Shown here one piece after another: positions 36,246-44,814 of a stretch of 64,000 nucleotides of DNA. A program made the translations under genes and the position numbers. The notes under the pieces are model-generated. The model worked only from the letters and a program-made list of their open reading frames with translations. It was not told where the DNA came from and did not search any database. The DNA is from JAGQVA01 sp041391725 (GTDB lineage: Bacteria > Bacteroidota > Bacteroidia > J057): contig JAWKNL010000001.1 in assembly GCA_041391725.1 (NCBI GenBank), positions 310,001 through 374,000 of the forward strand, in the 5' to 3' direction. The first letter of the stretch is position 1. Each line of letters begins with the position of its first letter.

Positions 36246-37729
36246 GCCAGAATATCTTTCACCAGTTTTCCAGAAACATCTGTCAGCCGAAAATCTCTTC
36301 CCTGATAATGGTAGGTGAGCTTTTCGTGATCCATACCCATAAGGTGCAGAATCGTCGCCTGAAGGTCGTGGACGTGAACCTTATCCCTCACTCCATAAAA
36401 CCCTATGTCATCCGTTTCTCCGAAAGTAACACCGGGTTTTACCCCGCCTCCTGCCATCCACATGGTAAAAGCTTCACTGTGGTGGTCACGCCCCTTAAAA
36501 GGTGCCACTTTTCCTCCGCGGTTTTCCCACATAGGCGTACGGCCAAACTCTCCTCCCCACACAACCAGGGTTTCTTCCAGCAATCCGCGCTGGTCGAGGT
36601 CATTGATAAGGGCAGTCATCGGCTGGTCCACGTCGCGGCACCGCTCTACAAATCCGTGGTGAAGCGAATCATGCTCGACATTGCCATGTGTGTCCCATCC
36701 CCAATGGTAGAGCTGTACAAACCGCACGCCCTGTTCCACCAGTCTGCGTGCCAGAAGACAATTGTTGGCAAAAGCTGCTTTGCCTGGCTGGGTTCCGTAC
36801 ATTTCGTGGATATAGGCAGGTTCTTTCGAAATGTCCATCACCTCGGGCACAGAAACCTGCATATTAAAGGCCATTTCATATTGTGAAATGCGCGTCAGAA
36901 TCTCCGGATCGCGGAAATCCTCATACTGATCCCGGTTGATTTTGTTAATCGCCTCAATGGATTTTTTGCGAAGGTCGCGCGACATGCCTTCGGGATCTGA
37001 CAGGTACAACACCGGATCGCCCTCCGAACGGCACTGCACGCCCTGATATACCGTAGGCAAAAATCCGCTCCCCCATACACTTTTGCCCGCACTAGGTACT
37101 TTCCCTCCGGAAACCAGCACCACAAATCCGGGCAAATCCTGATTTTCGGTTCCTAATCCGTAAGTCACCCACGAACCCATACTGGGCCTTCCCAGCCGCG
37201 GACTGCCTGTCTGTAGCAGCAACTGCGCCGGTGCGTGGTTGAACTGATCGGTGTGCATGGCTTTTAAAAAAGCTACTTTATCTACGGCTCCGGAAAAATG
37301 AGGCAGCCGCTCCGATACCCATGCACCCGACTGGCCGTATTGGGCAAAACTGGCCTGCGGCCCCAGCATTTTGGGCACGCCCTGGATAAAGGCAAAAGTT
37401 TTTCCCTCCAGCAATTCCTGCGGACAGTCTTTTCCGTCGTATTTCTGAAGAATGGGCTTGTAATCAAACAGTTCGAGTTGGGAGGGAGAACCCGCCATGT
37501 GCATGTAAATTACCCGTTTGGCCTTACCGGCAAAATGCGTCAGGCGTGGCATCATCGGGTTGTTGATTTCTCCGGAAAGCGCAGCTACCATTTTTTCTGC
37601 TTCGCTTCCGCATCCTCCGAGCAGACTTCCCAGCGCCATTGCGCCCATACCGAGGGTACAGGTTTTGAGAAAATGGCGGCGGGTCTGCCATTGAAGATTT
37701 CTGTATTCAAATTCCTGGTGGATATCCAT
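36242..37729 (-). CDS. DUF1501 protein, Tat-exported (copy 2)
   Basis: A 495-residue DUF1501 protein, clearly paralogous to 13382-14851 (MHTDQFNHAPAQ, GGEFGRTPMW, FKGRDHHSEAFTMWMAGGG). It has a Tat signal (QTRRHFLKTC, near residue 16) and a lipobox-like LLGGCG, so it is exported folded and may be lipidated. It follows the cytochrome/DUF1553 gene after 6 bp and closes a four-gene minus-strand operon with an alcohol dehydrogenase and a mutarotase. That setting supports a role in sugar catabolism, but the reaction is unknown. Confidence 0.9.
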   Translation of the reverse strand: MDIHQEFEYRNLQWQTRRHFLKTCTLGMGAMALGSLLGGCGSEAEKMVAALSGEINNPMMPRLTHFAGKAKRVIYMHMAGSPSQLELFDYKPILQKYDGKDCPQELLEGKTFAFIQGVPKMLGPQASFAQYGQSGAWVSERLPHFSGAVDKVAFLKAMHTDQFNHAPAQLLLQTGSPRLGRPSMGSWVTYGLGTENQDLPGFVVLVSGGKVPSAGKSVWGSGFLPTVYQGVQCRSEGDPVLYLSDPEGMSRDLRKKSIEAINKINRDQYEDFRDPEILTRISQYEMAFNMQVSVPEVMDISKEPAYIHEMYGTQPGKAAFANNCLLARRLVEQGVRFVQLYHWGWDTHGNVEHDSLHHGFVERCRDVDQPMTALINDLDQRGLLEETLVVWGGEFGRTPMWENRGGKVAPFKGRDHHSEAFTMWMAGGGVKPGVTFGETDDIGFYGVRDKVHVHDLQATILHLMGMDHEKLTYHYQGRDFRLTDVSGKLVKDILA

Positions 37730-37735
37730 AGATGT

Positions 37736-40504
37736 CTATTCTTTCATGATAAAACTGTCGAGATTGAGAATGGCATTGGCAACTACGGTCAGTGCTGCTT
37801 CATTCATTTTTTCTTCATGGATATCAGCGATCCTGATCGCCATGGATTGATTTTTTTCCTCTCCTGCGGAAGCAATAGCGTCTGAATATAGTTCCATCAA
37901 TGCTGCTATCGCCACCGGGCTGGGTTCTTTGAGCAGGGCAAGCCGATACCCCTCGCGAATCTGTGCTTCCGGTTCACTGCCAGCGGCCTTCATCCGGCGG
38001 GCGAGGGCTGCGGCTGCTTCCATATATACCGGGTCATTGAGCATGACCAGCGCCTGAAGTGGTGTGTTAGTGCTAATCCGGCGGGAAACACAAAACTCCC
38101 GGCTGGGCGAATCAAACATTACCATTGAGGGATACGGGCTGGTGCGCCGCCAATGGGTATAAATCGCCCGACGGTGTTTATCATCTCCTTCACTGGTCAC
38201 CCATTTTTCACCACTATATACGACCTGCCAGATTCCTTCGGGCTGTTCGGGCATGACCGAAGGGCCGTACATCTTGCGGCTGAGCAGCCCACTCACTGCC
38301 AGCGCCTGGTCGCGGCATTGCTCGGCTGTAAGGCGAATCCTTGCCCCACGGCTGTAGAGGCGATTCTGCGGATCATGTGCCAGCACTTCTTCGCTCACTT
38401 TTGCGCTTTGCCGGTAAGTCGCTGACATGACCATGGTTTTGAGCAGCATCTTAACGTCCCAATTCCATTCGCCCGAAAACTGCAACCCAAGCCAATCCAG
38501 CAGTTCGGGGTGGCTGGGCGGAATGCCTTGTGTGCCAAAATCCTCCAGTGTCTCCACGATCCCTCTTCCAAAAAGTTGTTCCCAGAAGCGGTTGACGGTA
38601 ACCCGTGCGGTAAGCGGATTTTCGGGGCTGACAAGCCAGTCTGCCGCAGACAGGCGGCTCACAGGCGTTTCGGGCGATAATTGCGGGAGAGAACCGGGCA
38701 TAGCAGCTTTCACCTCATCGGCTGGCGCCAGCCAGTTTCCGCGGGTAAAAACAAAGGTTTTGCGAAGATTCCCCTCGGTGCGGGATTTGAGGACGGGCGT
38801 CTGCACAGCCTTCCTCCGAAGTCTGAGGAGGCTGTCCTGCCAGGTGATCAACTGGGCATCGGGCGCTGGGACGCCTTCGTAATTCAGCACGGTTTCATAC
38901 AGGCGGAGATTGCCATCGGGATCGCTTTGTTCTGCATGCGTATTGACCAGAAAAATATAAATATCGTGAAGTCCTTCTCCCGGGATCACAGGTGTATTTA
39001 CAACCGAAGGCCCGTTTTTGGTCGCTGAGACATTCACCGCCGCTACAACGGGGCCCTGGGGATCGTCTATTCTCACTTCCAGTTTCCCCTTGTTTCCAGC
39101 GCAGGAATAACGGAAAGTAAAACTATTGAGGCCCGTAAGTTCAACCTGATTGTATTTGAGGAAGAATGATTTGAAGGGAATGTTTTTAGGTAACCTTGCC
39201 CAGTTGTCGGCAGATTTGTCCCAGTTGATTTCCACATCATTAAAGTCATCGCAATCCCAGGGCAGCAGGCGGGGGCGAATGGCAGTCTTAATCTGCGAAA
39301 CCAGTTCGGCAGTAGTATCAATTGCTCCACCTGCATATTTTTCATTAATCCAACCCACCACCTCTCTGATCGCCGAATCATTTTTGGCTGAAAAAGTCTC
39401 CAGCACAGGAAACTCTGTATCGAGGTCGGCATCCTGGGCGTCGTTGAAAAAGGCCATAAACCGGTAATAATCCTCCTGAAGGAAAGGATCGTAAGGGTGG
39501 CTGTGGCACTGGACGCATTCCATTGTCGTTCCCTGCCAGACGGTCCAGGTAGTATTTACCCGGTCGATGACCGCGGCGGTCCGGTATTCCTGATCCTCGG
39601 TTCCGCCTTCGGTATTGTTCATCGTATTGCGGTGGAAGGCAGTGGCGATCAACTGATCTTCGGTGGGATGGGGCAAAAGGTCTCCTGCCAGTTGTTCGCG
39701 GGTAAATTCATCAAAGGGTTTATTGTCGTTGAATGCCCTGATCACCCAGTCGCGGAATTTCCAGATATTGCGGAAAGGATCTTTTTCGTACCCCTGAGAA
39801 TCGGCATAGCGGGCGAGGTCGAGCCACATCGCTGCCCATCTTTCACCAAAATGCCGGGAGGCAAGCAATTTGTCCACCACCTTTTCATAGGCATCGGGAG
39901 AATCGTCATTGACAAACGCACTTACTTCTTCCGGTGTAGGCGGAAGGCCTGTCAGGTCAAGACTCAAACGCCGCAACAGGGTAGCCCTGTCTGCCTCGGG
40001 AGCAGGAGCAAGGCCGTCTTTTTCGAGGCGGGCGAAGATGAAATTATCGATCGGATTTTGGACTCTTTTTTTAGCTTTTACAGAAGGGATTTCAGGCATT
40101 TGGGGGGCGACATAGGCCCAGTGATCTGTCCATTCGGCGCCCTGTTTTATCCAGCGGGTGATCAGGGAGATTTCCTCCTCCGACAGCGGCTCCATTTCCA
40201 GCGGCATCCGCTCCTCCGGGTCGTGGTTCCGGATGCGGGCAATCATTTCGCTTTTTTCGGGCGAGCCGGGCACAATCGCAGGGTTACCCGATTCTCCCCC
40301 TTTCAACGCCTCACTGCGAAACAACAGGCTCAGTTCGCCCTGACGCTTCACCCCACCGTGGCAGCGCATGCACTTTGCGTTGAGAATGGGCCTGATTTCT
40401 GTATTAAAATCAACTCTATTTCTATCCGAAATAAACACACTCACCCCGATTCCCGTCAATAACAGGAGCCCGAGGCTGAAATATACAATCTGCTTGCGGC
40501 TCAT
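37736..40504 (-). CDS. Cytochrome-c/DUF1549/DUF1553 (PSD1-type) membrane protein (copy 2)
   Basis: I use the ATG at 40502-40504 (MSRKQIVYFSLGLLLLTG), which gives a membrane anchor; the frame opens 60 bp earlier at a TTG. The product is 922 residues. Features are a cytochrome c motif CMRCHGG, DUF1549 with CVQCHSHPYDPF, a central beta module (about 480-590) and DUF1553 (RVTVNRFWEQLFGRG, SHPELLDWLGLQF, RISTNTPLQALVMLND). Two heme sites are likely. Unlike copy 1, which has a lipobox, this one keeps a transmembrane anchor. It lies 61 bp after the mutarotase and 6 bp before the DUF1501 gene. Confidence 0.92.
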   Translation of the reverse strand: MSRKQIVYFSLGLLLLTGIGVSVFISDRNRVDFNTEIRPILNAKCMRCHGGVKRQGELSLLFRSEALKGGESGNPAIVPGSPEKSEMIARIRNHDPEERMPLEMEPLSEEEISLITRWIKQGAEWTDHWAYVAPQMPEIPSVKAKKRVQNPIDNFIFARLEKDGLAPAPEADRATLLRRLSLDLTGLPPTPEEVSAFVNDDSPDAYEKVVDKLLASRHFGERWAAMWLDLARYADSQGYEKDPFRNIWKFRDWVIRAFNDNKPFDEFTREQLAGDLLPHPTEDQLIATAFHRNTMNNTEGGTEDQEYRTAAVIDRVNTTWTVWQGTTMECVQCHSHPYDPFLQEDYYRFMAFFNDAQDADLDTEFPVLETFSAKNDSAIREVVGWINEKYAGGAIDTTAELVSQIKTAIRPRLLPWDCDDFNDVEINWDKSADNWARLPKNIPFKSFFLKYNQVELTGLNSFTFRYSCAGNKGKLEVRIDDPQGPVVAAVNVSATKNGPSVVNTPVIPGEGLHDIYIFLVNTHAEQSDPDGNLRLYETVLNYEGVPAPDAQLITWQDSLLRLRRKAVQTPVLKSRTEGNLRKTFVFTRGNWLAPADEVKAAMPGSLPQLSPETPVSRLSAADWLVSPENPLTARVTVNRFWEQLFGRGIVETLEDFGTQGIPPSHPELLDWLGLQFSGEWNWDVKMLLKTMVMSATYRQSAKVSEEVLAHDPQNRLYSRGARIRLTAEQCRDQALAVSGLLSRKMYGPSVMPEQPEGIWQVVYSGEKWVTSEGDDKHRRAIYTHWRRTSPYPSMVMFDSPSREFCVSRRISTNTPLQALVMLNDPVYMEAAAALARRMKAAGSEPEAQIREGYRLALLKEPSPVAIAALMELYSDAIASAGEEKNQSMAIRIADIHEEKMNEAALTVVANAILNLDSFIMKE

Positions 40505-40565
40505 AGGAAGTCCTTTTTCCGTGTTTTGTGAGGAAAAGGTAAAAAGGTTAAGGCAAAATCGCAAC

Positions 40566-40907
40566 TCACTTATCCATCACAAATATCCGCTCCATTATCT
40601 GCCATTTCTCATCGGCGGAAGAATCTGCTGAGGTATTTTGAAATTGAGACATGTGCGCCTCCCACTCTGCCTGACGAGGCAGCGTTGCCAGCCTTGCCAT
40701 CGCCTCCTCGTGGTCGAAGTCGTCCACGGTTTCCATAATCATAAACATCTGATGCCCAAGCAGGTAAATTTCCATGTCGAGAATACCAACCTGGCGCATG
40801 CCTTCGGTGATTTCGGGCCATACTTTGCCCGGGGCATGGGCTGCCTTATAAGCTTCGATCAGTGCCGCATCGGGCCGCAGGCTGAGGGTTTTGCAGTATC
40901 GTTTCAT
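40566..40907 (-). CDS. rhaM: L-rhamnose mutarotase family protein
   Basis: A 113-residue protein of the RhaM/DUF718 family. The conserved AAHAPGKVWPEI (the rH..vWPE motif with the active-site His) and GHQMFMIMETVDDFD are clear. These small proteins interconvert the alpha and beta anomers of L-rhamnose; relatives in fucose loci act on L-fucose, which may be the case here given the nearby fucosidase. It starts 24 bp after the alcohol dehydrogenase stop. Cytoplasmic. Family call is firm, substrate is not. Confidence 0.85.
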   Translation of the reverse strand: MKRYCKTLSLRPDAALIEAYKAAHAPGKVWPEITEGMRQVGILDMEIYLLGHQMFMIMETVDDFDHEEAMARLATLPRQAEWEAHMSQFQNTSADSSADEKWQIMERIFVMDK

Positions 40908-40931
40908 ATAAGAAATTTTGTTACTTCCGGC

Positions 40932-41954
40932 TTAACAAACCTCCAGCACGGCCTTAATCACTTTATTCCCAGGGTCAATCCAGTCCGGAAATACGCCGAT
41001 CATCTCCTGCATACCGGCCCGGTGAGTGATCCAGGGATCAGTGCTGATCCTGCCTTTTTCGATCATATCGATGATCTGCACAAACTCATGGCTCTGGCTG
41101 TTGCGGCTGGCCATAAGCGTCATTTCCTTCCGGTGGAAATAGGGATCGTGGAAGCTGTAGTCTCCGATATACAGACCGATAAATACGACTATTCCCCCAA
41201 AAGCCACATACTCAATGGCTTTTGCCATCGAATGCCGGTTGCCCGTAGCATCAAATACCACAGTTGGCAGATCGCCGCCAAAACTGCTGCGAATGAGTTT
41301 TTCGGGATCACCTTCGGTCGGATTTACCGTTCCGGAGACGCCCATTTGCCCGACACAAAAATCCAGCCTGTCGTTGTTGACATCCATCACCACCACCTGT
41401 GCACCTGCCGCCCGGGCAAACTGTATGGTGCCCAGCCCGATCGGCCCGGCACCGATGACCAGCACGAGGTCGCTTGCACTTACGCGCGCCCGGTTGACGG
41501 CATGACAGCCAATCCCCAGCGTCTCGACAAGGGCCAGTTGGTCATAGGTGAGAACAGAAGATTTGTGCAGATATTTTGCCGGGAAACGAAGGTATTCGCG
41601 CATGCCGCCGTCTTCATGCACACCCAGCACCGAGAGGTTTTCTCCGCAGTTGGTTTTGCCTCTCCGCACCGCCTGATCCAGAGTTGGATTGCGGTAAGGC
41701 TCCACCGAACACCGGTCGCCGGGTTTTACATGTTGTACATCAGGTGCGACCGACACGACTTCTACTCCGAGTTCGTGTCCAAGGATGCGCGGGTAGGAGA
41801 AAAACGGCTGGTTTCCGGCGAAAGCGTGGAGATCGGTACCGCAGATGCCCACACGGTGGATTTTCAGCAGCGCCTCGCCGTCGGCGAGGGTGGCAGCAGG
41901 TTCGGTTTCGATCAGCGAAAAGTCTCCGGGTTTATTGAGAATAATTGTTTTCAT
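40932..41954 (-). CDS. Zinc-type alcohol dehydrogenase family protein (sugar-acid type)
   Basis: A 340-residue MDR-family dehydrogenase close to sugar-acid dehydrogenases of the L-galactonate type. The catalytic zinc residues are kept (Cys38 in GICGTDLH, His60-Glu61 in GHEL), as is the NAD site (VIGAGPIGLG). The structural-zinc loop, normally four cysteines, has only Cys103 (GKTNCGENL); the expected CxxCxxC is replaced by PYRNPTLDQAV. So the structural zinc is probably lost. It heads the minus-strand operon with the mutarotase and the DUF1553/DUF1501 pair and probably oxidises a deoxysugar or its acid. Confidence 0.87.
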   Translation of the reverse strand: MKTIILNKPGDFSLIETEPAATLADGEALLKIHRVGICGTDLHAFAGNQPFFSYPRILGHELGVEVVSVAPDVQHVKPGDRCSVEPYRNPTLDQAVRRGKTNCGENLSVLGVHEDGGMREYLRFPAKYLHKSSVLTYDQLALVETLGIGCHAVNRARVSASDLVLVIGAGPIGLGTIQFARAAGAQVVVMDVNNDRLDFCVGQMGVSGTVNPTEGDPEKLIRSSFGGDLPTVVFDATGNRHSMAKAIEYVAFGGIVVFIGLYIGDYSFHDPYFHRKEMTLMASRNSQSHEFVQIIDMIEKGRISTDPWITHRAGMQEMIGVFPDWIDPGNKVIKAVLEVC

Positions 41955-41974
41955 AAAATACAGACCATCAGAGG

Positions 41975-41982
41975 CAAAAATA
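41975..41982 (-). promoter_or_regulatory. Candidate -7 element (TATTTTTG) of adh-rhaM-DUF1553-DUF1501 operon
   Basis: On the minus strand TATTTTTG matches TAnnTTTG, 20 bases upstream of the dehydrogenase ATG. A TTTG lies at 41993-41996, closer than the usual -33 spacing, so support is moderate at best. Confidence 0.35.
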
Positions 41983-42043
41983 AATGTCCGGCCAAAATAT
42001 ACATCTCTTATCAGGTTTGCTACATTGGTGGAAAAATTACCCT

Positions 42044-42415
42044 ATGGTCAAAGGATTTTATACCATCATGCTGCTGATTCTGTCCAACAGCTTTATGACC
42101 CTGGCCTGGTACGGCCACCTCAAATTTGCGGAGATGAAAGGATTTGCGAAACTGGGGCTGGCAGCCATTGTGCTGATCAGTTGGGGAATCGCCTTGTTTG
42201 AATACTGCTTTCAGGTGCCCGCCAACCGCATCGGCTACCAGAACCACGGAGGGCCCTTTTCGCTGGTCGAACTGAAGGTGATTCAGGAAGTGATTACGCT
42301 GGTGGTATTTGTGATTTTTTCGCTGCTGTTTTTCAAAAACGAGACCCTGAAAACCAATCATCTGATCGGATTTGTGTTTCTGGTACTGGCGGTATATTTT
42401 ATTTTCAGGAAATAG
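42044..42415 (+). CDS. DMT-type small membrane protein (DUF486)
   Basis: A 123-residue protein with four predicted membrane segments, matching the DUF486 family of small drug/metabolite-transporter-like proteins (LILSNSFMTLAWYGHLKF, ISWGIALFEYCFQVPANRIGYQ). The frame opens at 41984, but the ATG at 42044 places the first membrane segment as usual and matches family length of about 115-120. It is transcribed away from the dehydrogenase operon, and the fucosidase starts 23 bp later on the same strand. Transport substrate unknown. Confidence 0.88.
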   Translation: MVKGFYTIMLLILSNSFMTLAWYGHLKFAEMKGFAKLGLAAIVLISWGIALFEYCFQVPANRIGYQNHGGPFSLVELKVIQEVITLVVFVIFSLLFFKNETLKTNHLIGFVFLVLAVYFIFRK

Positions 42416-42438
42416 GCCGAAATCCCTATTTTACCTCC

Positions 42439-44739
42439 ATGAAAAATCTGCGCTTATACTCCCTCCTTTCCCTGGCCATTTTTGCCTGCCAGAAGCCCGA
42501 ACCACCCCACCACCTCTACCTCCGTTACGAAAAACCCGCAGAAAAATGGACCGAAGCCCTCCCCATCGGCAACGGTTTCCTCGGAGCCATGATATACGGA
42601 CAGCCAGCCCGGGAGCAGATTCAGTTTAACCACGAAACGCTCTGGACGGGCGAACCCCGCAGTTATGCCCACGACAGCGCTTTTTATTACCTCGAAGACC
42701 TGCGCCGCCTCCTCTATGAAGGAAAACAGGCAGAAGCCCACGACCTGGCAATGGCGCATTTTATGGGCGAACCGCTCAGACAAAAAGCCTATCAGCCCTT
42801 TGGCGATATATTTATCGAATTTCCCGGCCACGACAGATACACCGTTTACCAGCGAAATCTGAACCTCCGGAAAGCCCTGTCCGAAGTTACCTATCAGATA
42901 GGCGACACTACTTTCCACCGCGAATATTTTGCCTCTCACCCCGACAGGGTCATTGCAGGGAAGTTTTCGGCAAACAAAAAAGCGGCCCTTACCTTCCGGC
43001 TGAATATGGATTCGCCCCACGAAAACCACAGCCTGACCACAACGGATGACGGGATGATTTTGACTGTGAAAGTGGCCGACGGCGTACTTTCCGGTGCTGC
43101 CTGTCTCGCCCTGCGGATTACGGGCGGAACTGTCAGATCCGATGAAGGCGGATGGACCATTTCCGGCGCAGATGAAGCGGTGGTTTTGTTATCCGCCGCT
43201 ACCTCCTACGTGCGATATGACGACGTAACGGGTGATCCTGTGGCACAATCGGAAGAGACCATAGCAACTGTCAGGGGTAAAAAATATGCAGCATTGCTCA
43301 GCGCACATATCACCGATTACCAGCAACGCTTCAACCGGTTTGATATCAGTTTTGGCGAAAACGAGCGGGTCAGCCTCCCCACCGACGAACGGATCAGCCA
43401 GTTTTGGCAAAAACCCGAAGACCCGCAACTCATCGCCCTTTACGTGCAGTATGCCCGGTATCTGATGATCGCTTCGAGCCGGAGCGGAACCCAGCCCGCC
43501 AACCTTCAGGGGATATGGAACGACCAGATCAAACCGCCGTGGGACGGCAAGTGGACCACCAATATCAATGCTGAAATGAATTTCTGGCCTGCGGAAATAA
43601 CGAATCTGGCAGACTGCCACGAATCGCTGTTTTCACTGATCGAAGAATGCGCGGAAACCGGGAAAGTCGTAGCGCAAAAACACTACCAGGCCCGCGGCTG
43701 GGTGCTTCACCACAATACCGATATATGGCGGGGCACGGCGCCGATCAACCACGCCAACCACGGCATATGGGTTACCGGCGGAGCCTGGCTTTGTCAGCAT
43801 TTGTGGGAGCATTATGCTTTCGGGCAGGATAAGGATTTTCTGCGGAAGGCGTATCCGCTGATGAAAGGCGCGGCAGCGTTTTTTGTCGATTACCTGACCG
43901 AAGACCCCGAGACCGGATTTCTCGTCAGCGGGCCTTCCAACAGCCCCGAGAATGGCGGTCTGGTCATGGGGCCTACCATGGATCACCAGATCATCCGGTC
44001 GCTGTTTCGCAACTGCGCAGAAACGGCGGGGATACTGGGAGAGGATGCTGCCTTTGCCGATACCCTGCGTATGATGATCGGGAAGATCGCGCCCAATCAG
44101 ATCGGGCAGCACGGGCAGTTGCAGGAGTGGATGGAAGACAAAGACGATCCCGAAAACCATCATCGCCACGTTTCGCATTTGTGGGGCGTGTATCCCGGCA
44201 GCGAAATCAACTGGCGCGACAGTCCGAAACTCTTCGACGCCGCGAGGCAGTCGCTGATATTCAGGGGAGATGAAGGCACGGGGTGGAGTCTGGCCTGGAA
44301 GATCAACTTTTGGGCGCGGTTTCTCGACGGAGAGCATGCCTATCGGATGATCACCATGCTGCTGGGGCCGGCGGACAACGAAATTCGATATACAAGAGGA
44401 GGTTCATACCCCAACCTGTTTGACGCGCACCCGCCATTTCAGATAGACGGAAACTTTGGTGCAGCGGCGGGCATAACGGAGATGATATTGCAGTCGCATT
44501 TGGGCGAACTGCACCTCCTGCCTGCCCTGCCCCAGGCACTGAACAGCGGTTCAGTCAGCGGCCTTCGCGCCAGAGGCGGATACACCCTCGACATGACCTG
44601 GCAAAACGGCGAAATCACCGCCCTCACCCTTCACGCAAACACCGATAACACCTGCGTGATCCGTTACCAGAACAAACTCACCCAACTACCAGTAAAAGCC
44701 GGAAAAACATACGTTTTGGGAAAAGACTTCAGCATCTGA
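42439..44739 (+). CDS. GH95 alpha-L-fucosidase-type glycosidase, lipoprotein
   Basis: A 766-residue GH95 enzyme. The N-terminal signal ends LAIFAC (lipobox, Cys about 17), so it is probably a periplasmic or surface lipoprotein. The N-terminal beta domain has PIGNGFLGAMIYGQPAREQIQFNHETLWTG. The (alpha/alpha)6 barrel contains SRSGTQPANLQGIWND, NHANHGIWVTGGAWLC, HRHVSHLWGVYPG and PPFQIDGNFGAAAGITEM, all family hallmarks. GH95 members release L-fucose or L-galactose. Length fits a complete protein. Beside the mutarotase and dehydrogenase on the other strand it makes a small fucose-type utilisation locus. Confidence 0.93.
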   Translation: MKNLRLYSLLSLAIFACQKPEPPHHLYLRYEKPAEKWTEALPIGNGFLGAMIYGQPAREQIQFNHETLWTGEPRSYAHDSAFYYLEDLRRLLYEGKQAEAHDLAMAHFMGEPLRQKAYQPFGDIFIEFPGHDRYTVYQRNLNLRKALSEVTYQIGDTTFHREYFASHPDRVIAGKFSANKKAALTFRLNMDSPHENHSLTTTDDGMILTVKVADGVLSGAACLALRITGGTVRSDEGGWTISGADEAVVLLSAATSYVRYDDVTGDPVAQSEETIATVRGKKYAALLSAHITDYQQRFNRFDISFGENERVSLPTDERISQFWQKPEDPQLIALYVQYARYLMIASSRSGTQPANLQGIWNDQIKPPWDGKWTTNINAEMNFWPAEITNLADCHESLFSLIEECAETGKVVAQKHYQARGWVLHHNTDIWRGTAPINHANHGIWVTGGAWLCQHLWEHYAFGQDKDFLRKAYPLMKGAAAFFVDYLTEDPETGFLVSGPSNSPENGGLVMGPTMDHQIIRSLFRNCAETAGILGEDAAFADTLRMMIGKIAPNQIGQHGQLQEWMEDKDDPENHHRHVSHLWGVYPGSEINWRDSPKLFDAARQSLIFRGDEGTGWSLAWKINFWARFLDGEHAYRMITMLLGPADNEIRYTRGGSYPNLFDAHPPFQIDGNFGAAAGITEMILQSHLGELHLLPALPQALNSGSVSGLRARGGYTLDMTWQNGEITALTLHANTDNTCVIRYQNKLTQLPVKAGKTYVLGKDFSI

Positions 44740-44814
44740 GATGGGGGAGCAGATATTTGGTACTTCCCCCGAAAATATTTGGGAGAATGGAGGATTTTTT
44801 GGAGATTGGGGGGT

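Noticed and set aside
39497..40462. 321-residue + strand frame
   Set aside because: Antisense to the DUF1549/cytochrome part of the second PSD1-type gene; no support.
40638..42077. 479-residue + strand frame across the dehydrogenase and mutarotase genes
   Set aside because: It is antisense to two well-recognised genes; its translation has no family features and is rich in His, Pro and Cys as shadow frames are.
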